Assembly: GCA_963277665.1 (NCBI GenBank)
Contig: OY728131.1
Span: 1,390,440,688-1,390,504,687 of the forward strand
Direction of reading: 5' to 3'
Length of the DNA: 64,000 nt
Source of the DNA: Viscum album
Taxonomy: Eukaryota; Streptophyta; Magnoliopsida; Santalales; Viscaceae
In this document: in pieces, positions 1 through 13,336 of the stretch
Position numbering within the stretch: the stretch's first letter is position 1
Layout of the letters: every line of letters starts with the position of its first letter
Position numbers and translations under genes: made by a program
Notes under the pieces: generated by a model
Told to the model about the DNA's origin: nothing
The model's input: the letters and a program-made list of their open reading frames with translations, nothing else
The model's database searches: none

Positions 1-3000
1 TCATTTTTTAAATCGATTTCTATAATTTCACCTCTTTGAACATTTTTCATTTCATAATCATAACCACCATATATTACACCTTGAAAATATTTTAGGGGTA
101 AATTCTTGTATACATCTTTCTAAAACCTATGTGTTCCACCATCATGACCATTTCATGGGAAGAAACATTATGATATTTCATTGGAATTTATATAAAACAT
201 CATGTGAACCAATAAGGTTGTCACTTAAAGAATGATATATATGATTCTTTATCATTCACGGTACGATGACATAGATAAATATGTTGTTTGGGTACTCTTA
301 CATTCCATTATTTTCATACCTTATCACATTGATGGTGGTGGATTCACCTTGCTCAAATTCTAGTGAGAAATCATTAACATCCTCCTCTTCATCCTCCACA
401 TTGGCTTCGATTACGGTGTCCATAGAATTTGTAGATGAGTCAGAAAAAGATATGTACTTTTGGAGGGAAAAGGGACTCCCATAAGCTATCGGAATGAAAA
501 TCCATGGGTATCATAATCAATAATTATTTAGAGAGACTCTATCTGATCAATAATATCATTGTTGTCCCATGAATCATTAATAACCTAAGTTTCAAGGGAC
601 ATGGAAGTGGTATTTTCAGTTTCCTCAAATTTTTAGGGGAATTTTATGATTCAATTAATTATGGAAATGAAATTACTTATTTTGGTAATTAATATCCATA
701 TAAATTTCCAATATATATATCATGATAGACCAACATTCTCATTCATGTTAATGGTCTATACATACTCAGTATAGAGAAAGATCTTATGGGGTTTTATGGG
801 AGGATGGAAAAATGTTGGGAGTGAAAAAATGTATGTATTAATCTATCATATGTTCGTTATATTCAATCATATAAATAATAAAATATATTCATTTATATTA
901 AAAAGACTAAAATGGGTGAATTCATCACACTATATCTTAATTTTCCCATTTATGGGGAATTTCAAGAAATGTAGTAATATTGATGGAAGGTATATATGTA
1001 TACAAATCCAATATATCTGGAGTAGAACAGTACATGTCATTAAAGTTCTAGATAATAATAAACTCAAAGTTAGACATAGGTCTCCAAATTGGTACTTGAT
1101 CTTAATCTCTATTATGGTTTGATAATCAATCATTTCATTCCCTTGAATGGTTAACCTAGTGAGAGATAAATCATCCTTTTTTATCCAATATTTCATAGAG
1201 TTTGTAAAGAAATTAGATTTCTACCTGAACCATTGTTAACAAAAAATATTAAAATAGAGACATTATTGAGCATATATAAAATGTACAGTTGTATGATATG
1301 TCCCCAGATGGATTTTTCTCAATAGTTCTCTATTATTATAATGTTTTAATTGCATTTTTCCAAAGAAGTTTCTGATCAATATGAAATAGTTGCATTGTCT
1401 TCTCTATGAAACTCATGGGGGCTAGTGGTGGAATGAAAAGTACTTATATGATTTCTTATGAAATATAGAGTGTTTCCAGGTTGGGGATAATGGATTATAT
1501 AGCTAGAAACTATTTTAAAAATTCATATTTCTTTACTAATAGTTTGTGCATCATAATAAAGGGATTTATTTAGAATGTTACTTTGCGGATGAAGTGGATG
1601 AGGTAGAAGTATCAATAATTTTGATTGAATATGAGGTAACACATGTTGGTAATAAATTTACCTGAAATAGTATTTTCACTTACGTATGATGATTACTAAA
1701 TTTAACATCCACATTCCAATCATCCAATATAATTTGTTTTGGGTGAATCTTAAATGAATCATAGGTGTATCCATGCTTAAACTCGTCTCACTAAAGTTTT
1801 TAATCAGCTATCTCAACTGCATATATATAATTCTTCGGAATTAATCCATTATTTAACGTTCATCCATGATCATGTAATCTAATATTCCCTTCGATTTTGT
1901 TGGATTTTACTCCAAGTCCTTTTCCAGGTATGGGGAACATTTTTTCCTATGAATACTAATTATGTAAAAAGAGGACTACTAAATAAATGATGTTAAATTA
2001 TAGAAGAAAATATCATAATACAACGATGATACTATTTTATTAGGAATTTAAAATTCACTATATGATGAGGGAAATATATTTTCATGATTCATGGCCTATT
2101 TTCAGTTAGATGAGACTCTTCATCTCAGGCAGAAAATTTCTTCTTCCATTTTTACCTATATCCATTGGATTATTTTGAAGTTACCCATTTAAAGAATGAG
2201 GTAGGGGTGAATACACATTTTTTTGATAGAGTTTTTCTATGATAATAGTGAGCACCTAATCAAATTTATGTTAGATAATCTAGTCTTTGAACTTTAGTTC
2301 ACACATGGAAAAAACTTTCTTCCATTCACCGTCAACGTTTGACTGGGTGGTGGTCAGATAATCTACTTACACTTGGTATTTTCCCATTATCACATATATA
2401 GATTCATCTTTACTATAGAGGGTTTCATTAAAGTAAAATAATTCTTATATATTATGGGGCAACATTTAATGAAAATTGATGTTTTCAGGACGATTACTAT
2501 GACTGTCCAATCTAGGTTTCTTGAACTCAATAAGCTTGAGAAGGTTTCTTTTCATGAATTTAATCACCTAACTAAGAACATATTAATTTAAAAAGAAATA
2601 GATTATTTATTTTGATAAATGGATCACGGGTGACGATATCACTTTTTCCCATATAAGGGTTGTTTTTCTATTGTTTCCTTTTAGAAAAAGGCATTGGGTG
2701 ATGTGGAGAATGCATGGGTGTTTTGGAAATTAAAAATTCTTGGTTTTTGTGTAATAGTGGATGTTTCAACCCTACAAGTCATTTTCCCTAGTTTTCCGGT
2801 AGTGAGGCCAGATTTATCCCAAGCTTCTAATTGGAATCTGAAAAAAAAATTGAAGTTATGAAAAGTCTAGTCATCTTTCCTGATATTTCAATGGGATTAG
2901 AGGTATCTGCAGTTCATCAAAGTGGTTTTATGTAAACTATTACAACAGCTACCATTATTGGAGAGGAAGGTTAAGGGAATTAATTGATGATATTCTATTT

Positions 3001-6000
3001 TGATATAAATTGAATGCTCTATTTATATCCCCAATTTTTTGTTCTTCAGTTCAATTATCAATTTATTCCTTAGCATGCTGATGAATATTTCATAAAATTG
3101 ATATTATAGGTATTCCCAACCTATGATAGACACCATTAGGAGGCTTCTATACCAATCTAATGTCATTCCTAATGGATTTTTCTAAAAAAAATAATTTTTT
3201 GAATATTTTAGGCCTCATGGAACCAAAATAGAGGAACAGTAAGTCATGAAATGAAATAGATACAGCATTGAATCCCTTATATTATCTAGGGGTGAGAAAA
3301 TTTGATTCCTACAATTTGGTAGGGTAGGGGTTCATCCACACATTCATGATATAGTTTCCCTTTAGGTTTCATGTGGTTTAAATTCCCTTCCAAGGATTTA
3401 ATTTGGTTAGTGAAGGAATTGATGGTGTTATGTAGTTCTATAGTAAACGTTTTCTGAACCAACTCTTATGCATATATAGTAGAAGAAGCTTGACATGGTC
3501 TCCCTACCTTCATTTTTGGCAATGTTCTGGTTCAAATTGGGACTGGGTGATTATCCTTATATGGGGAAGAATGTTTCCATAGTGGTGTAAAATCTTAGTC
3601 TTACTCAATTCCCATATTCTGGTAGACCGGCTGTCTTGGTCCATTAATAACCTAATGTTAATAATCGATTTTTATAGAAATATTGACTCCCTATTGATAG
3701 TATCTTCTACATAGAAGAGATACTAGTTTAGTATATTTCCCTTTTTCTATTCATTATTTCATCATATGAGATTATACATTTTTACCTAATATTTTTCCAA
3801 CATCCTTCTATAGTGGGAAAATATAGATATTTATTGGTGAGTGGGTTATATCCCCACCTCCACCATTATCCATTGTACAAAGTAGATGAGGGTGTTGAAA
3901 ATATTCACTTAAATGATCTAAATACATGATTTTACTATGATTCATGGTGCATACAACCACATCATATGCATTGATTTAACACTCTTATCAAGGTACCATT
4001 TCCACATTACATCTGTCAATGTCCATGTCGTGATCTATATCATCTACAATATTGATTTCAATGATGACTACTGAGTAATATAATGTTGAAATAATTATTT
4101 CACCATCCTTCGAGTAATAGAGTGACTCTATAATACCCACAACTGCTTATAGAGTTATGTCGAAGACTTCCCTAACCCCTCTCATAGTGGACTGTTTTTT
4201 CTTAAGACCATTCTAGGGCTTGATCATCCTCCTATGCTATTCCATTATTTTTTTCAATGAGTTGTGAACTTTATGGAATACCCTACCATATATTATGAAT
4301 GATCCACCAATGATAGGGGCATGTCTCAGGGTAGTAGGAATGGCTAGGGTACTAGATATTTGTAACCCCTACATAACATATAGAAGACCCATCTCTTAAT
4401 AGGAGATAGTAATAATTCCCAAAAAACAAAGGGTATGGTATAATGCGGGGCCATCTGTTATACATCCCGAACCTTCGAGGATTTAATGATTTTATTGGTG
4501 GAGATCATAGTAAATATTAATGAAGGTCTATGGAATGGATTATGTCTGGATCAAACATTGATGTATTATCAGACCAATGAGGATTTTATTACACCTAGGG
4601 TGAAGGTGGTGGTAATAATTCCCCCAAACATGCAGGATGAGGTTTCTCCTGACTAGATTCTATTGTGGATGATGGTGAAATATTATTAATTGGGATCATT
4701 TTCACTCCTATATGGGCTTGTTGTATTTCCTGATCAGAATATCAGCTACTATTCATGGGGATCTATATTATATCTAGTGTTTTGGTCCCCTAATAAAATT
4801 TATGTTCTCATCCTTATAATAATCTCAACTAATTAGTTTACTAATGATCCACTATCATTTCTCATGGTTCTATCTTTCTATAGCGATAAGAGGATTTTTT
4901 TGGAATAACTGACTAGAGTGTACATTATTCAAAACTATGAAATCACCTATGGTAATGAAATTAAAGGATTCTATATTTGGTACACTATGATGACTTAGGG
5001 ATGAGGTAATATGTACTACTCTAGATTCTCCCTAAACCTATATGAAAACATTAGGCTAGTGATCAATGATTATTTAATACAAAACTATTATGTTGTAGAG
5101 ACTAGCATGTCATTAGATCACATAGTTATTTCTTAAAATCAGGTCCTGATATATGGATAAATTAGTAATTTCTATCTTGCATGAAATCATATAATAAACA
5201 TGGAGATGATCATTGTATCCCTGATAAGGGAGGTAATTGGATTTTAATTATTGAATGGTTTCCAATATGTTATAGAATATGTTGGAATCCATTACTCCTT
5301 TAGATCATCTGGGATGTCATACATAGAAGTGCTGAAGGGTGAGCACCTAAAAAATGTTATTATTTTCCAAATCATTATGTATATCCATTATAACCTCTTC
5401 CTCATCTGAGGTTTATTCCTATACATTTTCTAACCATAATGTTATCTTTTCCATAGAAGGTGACTCAAAACCTGTAGAAGACAAGGATAGTGGTCACTTC
5501 TCATGGTTGACTACTGACTAATGTGAGTCATTACATTCAAATGATTATGTTCTAAATGGATTTGACCTTGATATTTTGGGAACCTATCTATATAAAGTTA
5601 CATTAAAAATTAGTGGATATCTCATTTTAGGTGAGTTATCATCATGGATATTGTTTCTATGTCATATTTTAGGGGTATGATATATGAATACTCTATTATG
5701 GACTCTATGGGATACTGATATAGTACTTCATTGATTGGAGTAATAATATGCACTATGATATTTTCGACTATAAAAATATGTTATAGTAACATTGATTTTA
5801 TAGTAGAAATAAGGACCCTCCATAAGGTGACAACCATGTTGTATTGATGAACACTATTTAAAAAGGGATATGAGACCAATCCTACACCACATTCTTTAAC
5901 TGAATATGCTGATAATCCTCTTAAATTGGAATGATAATATATTATTGATACGGATTAGAGATTTGGTCATGTTGATTTTGTTGATATTATATCTAGATGT

Positions 6001-7861
6001 TGGAAAGGGAGTATGTGGTTGCTCTTATATGGTAACTAGATCATTCCACTGAATCTCCATTGTTGATTCCTTAATTTTTTATAAATTCATTGGTCTATGA
6101 TAAATAATATGTGTTTATTTTCATAAAATATATTGGATATACTGTAAAACTTCTTCAATTAATGTTGGAATATAAGGCCACCATATTTCTCTATTTTTTA
6201 CCAGGATAAGCTTATGGGATCCATGCATGGGGAGGGGACATGAACCTAACCCATACTTTCTTCAAGAACATGTTGGACGAATTGGTTTGTAAAAACAAGT
6301 AAATGAACCTTCTCACTATTTGAAACCACATTATGTCAAAATAATTAATTTATGGGTGAATGGAATGGTCTTGATCTCTGTGGTCATAGAATACTGTAGT
6401 ATGAGTGATCTCCAAGATTCCCATATTTGACTTTCTAGTGAGGAGACCTACTGAGAAACACTCTCAATGGGATGTTGGGGGAAATTTGTTGAATAAATGT
6501 ATATATATTGGTTTCCAGAAGCAATCATAGGAGACTCCTGAACTATGATGAAGTCCTTGATGACTCGTTGATCCACCTTTCTAAGATGTGGATGATTCAT
6601 ATTGTCATTCTCTAGGGATATGATCATGATGAAATTATCATTATTGATATAAATCAACAGAATTATCAAATATTTCATTAGGTTAGGTGGGCCAGTATGG
6701 TTCATGGCCTAGAGACCCTTACACATAGCTATCAAGGTAGGGATATTTTTATCTTGGTTATATACCCAATCCATTTTCATCACCACCTAGTTCTAGTGAT
6801 GTTGAGTATGTGATTTCATCCATAGTTTCACAGAGGCAATAACTCTTGTGATAACTAAGCTGATAGAACACATACATGGGTATCGTTCTATTTCCATGTA
6901 ATCATGGAGGGTTTGTAAAAAGTGTTTCTTCAACCAAAAAATAATTGAATGTAATAATAAAAATATGTATATCACTAAACGTTAGAAAAATTCTTACTTA
7001 TTTATATATAGTAGACTCACTTACTTTAGTTATGGAATGTCTCACATCATGTTCCACATTTTTCATTCACATGGACCAAAATAATCAAATGGACATATAT
7101 ATAGACAAACTATTTTGTATATTTATTATTATTAAATGATTAATGTTAGGATCGCAATTTTTTTCAACCTATGATAGAGTGGTCCATCATATGATTTCAT
7201 GTGGTTATTAGTATGACTAAACAATTCCCATGTCAGGTAACTACTCCTACCTCAGATGGTTTCAAATGGAATTTATTTATAGATCAATGTTCACCCAACA
7301 GTTTTGACATCTATGGTGTATTAAATGAAAAAATTTAAATACATGCATTCATTGGGGCCTCATATAATTAAAATCTTTCATCTCACTTTGGTTGAGAGGA
7401 TGGATGTTCAAAGTCATAACACCATGTTTTGGGGAACTATTTCATATTCCAAGACACTCTTCTAGATTTAAATCAAGTACAAGAATATTTATAAGATTAT
7501 AATATGGTAAAAGTTATTATAAAATTTATAACTAGTCATTAAGCACTAATGTGAGTATCTGTACATGTCAGAGGTATCCCATTTATTTAAACAAATACAT
7601 TTATTAGAGGTTATTCATTGATGGTACCTTCTGTATATATCATAGGTTCTCCATATTGTTACCTATTATTTCATAGTGATTTTTTTTATTTTTATGTTTT
7701 ATGTCCATACAACTAGGTTATCATAATATTTTTACCATCCTAGAATGTGGATGTTGTTTAAGGATTTGGTAACATGAAGATTATAGATTTACTTATGTAT
7801 CTTCATGAGAGAAATCAAAACCCACAATGTTTTGGTGTCACTTAATGGGGCACGCATTACC
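1..7861. other. AT-rich, gene-free flank (decayed repeat DNA)
   Basis: I see no gene in this stretch. The sequence is AT-rich, stops are frequent in all six frames, and the longest open frames are under 110 codons with no family motif. Acidic low-complexity stretches occur on the minus strand near 330-430 and 5360-5480; they could be remains of old transposon gag genes, but I cannot place them. The copia element is inserted at the right end of this stretch. Confidence 0.5.
7857..7861. repeat. Target-site duplication TTACC, left copy
   Basis: The five bases TTACC directly precede the 5' LTR, and the same five bases follow the 3' LTR at 20626-20630. A 5-bp duplication is the normal integrase footprint of plant LTR retrotransposons. 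It fixes both ends of the copia element to the base. Confidence 0.95.
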
Positions 7862-8259
7862 TGTTGAGTCAATAAGGTTTTCCTTATGACTTTTCCATTC
7901 CTTCTTGTTTTGAAAATCACAAACACCTTATCTATAAGGGAATTTGCTTTTATAAGGAATAATGCTTTTATAAGGAAAATTGACTTTATAAGGAAAATCG
8001 CTTTTATATGAAAAATTATCCTTATCATATTTTCATCCATATTTTTCTTAAGTATAAGATTCAGATTCAATTCTATATTCTCAGAATTGTTTGAAACTTT
8101 GATATAAGTTAATCAATTTTTAGGATCCGAATTCTGGACAAGAACTGTAATAAAGTTTCACTCCAAAATCCAGATGATAACTGTAATAAATTTTCATTCC
8201 AAAAGCCGGATACGAACTCTAATTAAGTTCTACATTAGATTTAGAATGCGAATCCTTAT

Positions 8260-8700
8260 GAAGTTCGACAACGAATTCTCATTACGAATTATTGTGATGA
8301 GTTCTCATTATGAATTCTGATAATGAATTCTCATTACGAATTATGATAATGAATTCTCAATACGAATTCTGATGAAGAATTCTCATTATGAATTCTGATG
8401 AAGAATACTCATTACGAATTCTGATGAAGAATTATCATTACGAATTCTGATAATGAAATCTCATTACGGATTCTAATGACAAATTCTCATTACGAATTCT
8501 GATGAAGAATAATCATTACGAATTCTGATGAATAATTATCATTATTAATTCTAAGGATGAATTCTTATAACGAATTCAGATGAAGAATACTCATTAAGAA
8601 TTCTGATGAAAATTCTCATTATGAATTCTGATGATGAATTCTCATAACGAATTCTGATGACGAATTATCATTCTGAATTCTCATTCCGAAATCACCTATT
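8260..8700 (+). repeat. Short tandem array built on GAATTC in 5' LTR
   Basis: About 440 bp made of alternating 13-mers of the form GAATTCTCATTAC and GAATTCTGATGAA with point changes. Most 13-bp steps begin with GAATTC, an EcoRI site. The array lies in U3 upstream of the TATA box. Confidence 0.85.
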
Positions 8701-8970
8701 AAACAGAATCTGATCATCTTTGTTTTATACACTCCAAATTTATTTAGACTCCGAAAATTATCTTTGGTTAGACACCAAACTTTCATCTTGCTTACATTGT
8801 TATAATCTGTCTACTCTTATTATTTTCCTTACACTCCAAACCTTCACTCCGAATTTTTTCATTCTGAACTTTAAAGTTAGATTTTAAAACGATTCCGTAC
8901 ATTCTGTTACACTTTTTTCGTTATAAAACTATGTCGTCTATTTTGTTATAAACTAACCGTTGTCTAAGTG

Positions 8971-9045
8971 ACACGTGTACAGGTCCCTCCGATCATTAAG
9001 GAAAATATGACTGTTGGAGAAGGAGCCGACCTTACCTATAAATAG
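8971..9045 (+). promoter_or_regulatory. Core promoter of copia 5' LTR: G-box and TATA box
   Basis: ACACGTGT at 8971-8978 contains the CACGTG G-box core, which in plants is bound by bZIP and bHLH factors. The TATA box CTATAAATAG lies at 9036-9045, inside the LTR, where the U3/R boundary is expected. Transcription should start about 30 bp further right. Between them, TGACTGTTGGA (9008-9018) is one base from a mitosis-type MSA element read on the other strand. Confidence 0.75.
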
Positions 9046-9837
9046 GAGCTCATTTGAAAGAGCTCATAACTATTGGATGGATGAACAACTTGGTTATTGT
9101 GCATACATGGTTGAAGTGATTTATAGAGAGATAAGATCTCATTAACTCTCAAAGCTTCGTGCGACTCTGAATGTTGGTGATTACATTTGAGGACTTCTGG
9201 GGATAGGAAGACAGAGGTGCCGACTACCTTCAAGTTCGAGGGATTCCTTTCTGAGGAAGACGGAGGTTTCCAACTACCTTGAAGTTGAGGGGTTGCGGGG
9301 ATAGCAAGACTGAGATACTCCGATCTTCGTATCGAGGTCTTACCCTGGTGTGGGTAAGACAGACTTGCTTGAATGTATAAATCAAGGGACCTTTATCCAA
9401 GGTTGTTGGATACCCTTCTCTTTGGGTTAAAAGACTTATATCATGTTTCATGTAGTTTTACTACGTGTTTATATTCCAATGCATTTTGTATTATAAGGAA
9501 AGTATAACTTTCTTATACTTCCTTACTTGTACTCTGTTTCATTTAGATTCTATACGCTATAAGGTAGAATCTCATATTGTAATTTTTGTTAAGTTTCAAT
9601 TTCCAGAACCATTTTTCCGAAACCTACATTCAGAATCTCTTTCCAAGTTTCCATTCGGTGTTAGAGGTGTTGTGAATTTGCTTATTTTAACTTTGTTAAA
9701 CTTATCCCTTTCCTTTTCTAAAGGAAAACATAGTTATTTGTAACTATCTTTAAATATTTCAAAGGAATTTTTAAAGTATACAATTCACCCCCCTCCCTTT
9801 GTATTTTGAGCATCTACATCACTATTTCAATCCTACA

Positions 9838-9897
9838 ATTGGTATCAAAGGTTGGAAACCTCATACACTATACCAATCCTACAATTGGTATCAGATA
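9838..9897 (+). other. Primer binding site, duplicated
   Basis: TGGTATCA at 9840-9847 begins two bases after the LTR end and fits the usual copia primer, initiator tRNA-Met (complement TGGTATCAGAG). The 18-mer ATCCTACAATTGGTATCA at 9830-9847 recurs at 9876-9893, 46 bp on. The second copy continues TGGTATCAGATA and is the closer match to the tRNA. The 3' LTR has no such repeat, so this looks like a local tandem duplication across the LTR/primer-site junction. Confidence 0.75.
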
Positions 9898-10030
9898 AGG
9901 TCTCTGAAATACTTATACTTACGAATATGTTTTTCTTTCTCACTTTTCCATTCCGAACTTTTCCATTCCGAACTTTGTTATTACGAATCTTTTCTACTAA
10001 CATGTTTGTGTGCCGAAGGTTATTATAAGT

Positions 10031-11946
10031 ATGGCAGGAATTAATGTTGGTTCAATTGATAATCTAAATCCTACAAGACCACCAATATTTTATTGTAATG
10101 ATTATGAGTAATGGAGAGATCGAATGAAGACTTTTGATATCAATACTGGAGTAGACAATTTTATTATGCTTACTAGTGATTATAAAATTCCTGATAAGGA
10201 AGTTAGAACTTTTACTAACCAGGAAAAGCAAGAATATCAACTCAACTATAAGATACGCAACACTTTACATAGTTCAATGACCATAAATATATATATCCAA
10301 ATTTCTTCTTGTGAAGTATCTAACTGTATCTGGAAGAATTTAGAGGTTACACACTTTGGAACTTCTAAGGTGATTGAGACTAGGAGAGATATGCTTAGAG
10401 ATGAATATCATGGATTCAACTTTCCTTATGGAGAACGAATCGGTAATGTTCAAAAAGGATTTTTGACTATCGTAAACAGCCTACAGTCTATGGGAGAGAA
10501 AGGTTTAGATGATGAAGCTCTTGTGGATAAGATAATTGATATCATGCCTAATGATTGGGAATCCAAATGAACAACTATAGATGAGAACAAGAAAGTCACT
10601 CAAATTTCTCTTGATGAGATTTTTGGAACTCTTCTCCCACATGAAACAAGAATGAAGAGAGATTCTAACAACATCCAAAAATGGAAATGGTGCTGTTTCT
10701 TTTACAACAACTTCAAATCAGATGAAAGCTAAGACTCCTGAGAGAGTAACCAGATCGAAGTCTAAGAAAGTTATTTTCAATCAGATTCTAGTGAGAGTGA
10801 AATATCAGAAAATGAATTATCAAATATTGCTCGAAGGATGAACAAGATAGCTGACCATAGAAATTTCCAATCCAAGTATAAGAAGAAGGATAGGAAAGAT
10901 AAGAAAGATGGAGAAGTTACTTGTTATCAATGCAAGAGAGCTGGAAATATTAGACCAGATTGCCCTATTCTCAAAAAGAAAGAAAGGAAAGAAAGACATT
11001 CAGACAGGAACATAAAGAAGTATTATAAAGAAAAAGATAAGAAAGTTCTGAAAGCTAATGACACCTGGAGTGCCAGTGGTGGTGACTCTTCAGATGAATC
11101 TTCTGATTATGAATCCTCAGGACAGAAGAATCTTGGTCTTATAGCCAGAATACCTATTGATAATAATTATTTTATGGCTAAGGTATGAAATGATGAATCA
11201 CTGACCAATGTTTCTTTAAATTCTAATGATAGTAGGTATTATGACTCTTCTGATGAAGAATCTTCTTCTGATGAAGAAAATACATTACCTACTTATGAAT
11301 AAGTCTCTAGGTTTTCTGAACTTCTTGAGATTGAGAATTCTAAACTCAATAAAAACATGATAAGGCAAACTCTAGGAATTCTATTCTTACAAAAGATATA
11401 TCAGATCTTTCTAAAGATCTTTATAAGAAAAATGCTGATTTGGAAAGTATTTCATAAAATCTTGAGGTAGTATGTTATGAGAAGAAGAAACTTTCTAAAG
11501 AATTAGAAAAAGTAATTTCTAATAAAAATGTTTTCGAGCCTAGCTCTAGTTCTAAAACTAATGATTTTGAGGATAAAAACATGGTCGTAAAACTCAAGTC
11601 TGAAATTTTTTCCTTAAATAAGTGTTTATCAAACATTACCCATGGGAAAGAATATTTTGATAAAATGTATTCCCAAATACGACCCTTGAGAAATAAATCC
11701 GGATTTGGTTATACCCAGGAAAAACCTATTTTCAGTAACAATTATTTTGTTCCTCAAAGTGCCCCATTTTGCACTAAGTGTCAATGTGGTGGTCACTAGG
11801 CAAAGAATTGTTCCTTAAACAAAACCCAATCTCTAGGATTTCACAAAGCTTATTTCTCTAGGAAGATGTGGGTACCTAAAATTTTATTTTCTGGAAATAT
11901 CGGATCCAAACAAGTTTGGATTCCGAAAGTCTATTTTTCTTCTTGA
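10031..11946 (+). pseudogene. gag: copia gag (capsid/nucleocapsid), inactivated
   Basis: The frame starts at the ATG of MAGINVGSIDNLNP and reads a UBN2-type gag core (for example EALVDKIIDIMPNDWESK near 10512-10569), an acidic Ser/Asp-rich stretch, a coiled-coil-like Lys/Leu/Glu region (about 11370-11650) and two zinc knuckles. The first (near 10920) is CYQC...N...C: the expected histidine is asparagine. The second (near 11770) is CTKC...H then a stop where the next residue should be, then AKNC. Gag would form the particle and bind the RNA. Breaks: stops near 10109 and 10568, a frame excursion at about 10665-10780, and a frameshift near 11365. The TGA at 11944 separates it from protease. Confidence 0.85.
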
Positions 11947-12369
11947 TTTCAGGAAAATAACGAAAGTATCAGCAACAATACATGGTACATGGATAGTGTA
12001 TATTCCCGGCACATGACTGGTAACAAAAGCTATTTTGAAAAGATTATCAAAACGAAAGGAGGAAAGGTAATTTTCAGAGATAATGCTAAGGGTGAGATTG
12101 TTGGTATTGGTAATATTGTTCTTCTTGGTAAAACATTAATTTCAAATGTTCTTTTTGTTAAGGGTCTTAAGAACAACCTCATTAGCATAAGTCAGTTATG
12201 TAATGAAGGTTACCTTGTGAATTTTAGGAATGATAAGTGCTTAGTTCACAATTCCAAGGAAAAATTTATTCTCTCAGCCAATAGGCAAGAGAATGTTTAC
12301 ACCTTAAATTTAGAAGACCTTAAGAGCCAAAATTTAACATGCCTTAGTGCAATGGATGATCATTCCTAG
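11947..12369 (+). pseudogene. pol: copia protease region, catalytic motif altered
   Basis: This is the aspartic protease that would cut the gag-pol polyprotein. The family normally reads WY-D-S-G-C-S-RHMTG around the catalytic aspartate. Here it reads WYMDSVYSRHMTGNK at about 11983-12027, so the glycine of the active-site triplet is valine and the following cysteine is tyrosine. The downstream part (KGLKNNLISISQLCNEGY) is well preserved and typical. The frame is open for 126 codons to a stop at 12367. Given the changed triplet I expect no activity. Confidence 0.85.
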
Positions 12370-13336
12370 TTATGGCATAGAAGACTAGGTCATTGTAACC
12401 TTAGGAACCAATGTAAACTCTCTACGAAGAAACTAGTTAAGGATCTACCGGAGCTTAGATTTGATTCTTCTAAAGTTTGTGATCCTTGACAATATGGCAA
12501 GCAACATAAATCTAGTTTTAAATCAATCGGTGAAGTCTCAACAACTGATGCATTACAGTTAGTGCACATGGATCTTTTTAGTCCAACACAAACTGGAAGT
12601 ATTGGAGGCAAATACTATGTGTTTGTTCTAGTTGATGATTACACTATATTTACATGGGTTTATCTTCTAGAAAATAAATCTAAAGCTTTTTATTATTTCA
12701 AAAGTTTTAGATCTCATGTTAAAATTGAGATAAACCTTCCATTGAAAACTATTCATAGTGATCATGGAGGAGAATTTCAAAATTCTGATTTTGAAACTTT
12801 TTGTAGTAAAAAAGGTATTACTCACAATTTTTCAGCACCTAGAACTCCTCAACAAAATGGTGTAGTTGAAAGAAGAAATAGAATTCTTCAAGAGATAACT
12901 AGAACCATGTTGAGTGAATATTATATAGCTAGACATTTCTGGGCTGAAGCTGTAAGTACTGATTGCTATACTATAAATCGAGTTTTGATTAGACCTTTTC
13001 TGAATAAAACTCTTTATGAGTTATTAAATGGTAGAAAACCAAGACTATCCTAATTCAAGGTTTTTGGTTGCAAAGTATTCATTCTGAATATTAAAGATAA
13101 CTTACATAAATTTGCACCAAAATATGATGAAGGAGTTTTCTTAGGTTATTCCACAACATCTAAGGCATATAGAGTTTTTAATAAAAACACATGTACTGTT
13201 GAAGAAACAGTACATGTACAATTTGATGAGTCAGATCCTTTTGTTTTTAAAACACCTCAGCCTACATCCTCGGATGTGTTTTCAAAAACTGATTATCAAC
13301 CTTTGATAGAAGAACTTTCTGATAAGGATAATGTTT
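12370..13336 (+). pseudogene. pol: copia integrase, inactivated
   Basis: The N-terminal zinc-binding (HHCC) domain starts with LWHRRLGHCNLRN. The second cysteine of the final CxxC is replaced by a TGA stop at about 12487. The catalytic core follows: the first acidic residue in HMDLFSP (about 12565), the second in HSDHGGEF (about 12757), and glutamate in GVVERRNR (about 12862), so the D-D-E triad is intact. A stop at 13051 interrupts the core before the conserved FKVFGC block. Integrase would insert the element's DNA and leave the 5-bp duplication seen here. Confidence 0.87.

Larger units (their letters stand above)
7862..9837 (+). repeat. 5' LTR of copia element
   Basis: 1976 bp, starting TGTTGAGTC and ending CTACA, matching 18697-20625 along its length. 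It contains short A/T-rich tandem units at its start, a 440-bp array built on GAATTC, a G-box, a TATA box at 9036-9045, and a CT-rich end. The minus-strand open frame over 7789-8070 is only a by-product of the 18-bp units here. Confidence 0.95.

Noticed and set aside
4371..4380. TGTAACCCCT as another gypsy LTR start
   Set aside because: A short match only; no homology to the other LTRs could be seen downstream.
7789..8070. Minus-strand ORF with FLIK repeats as a gene
   Set aside because: It runs across the LTR border and is created by the 18-bp A/T-rich units; the copy in the 3' LTR differs.
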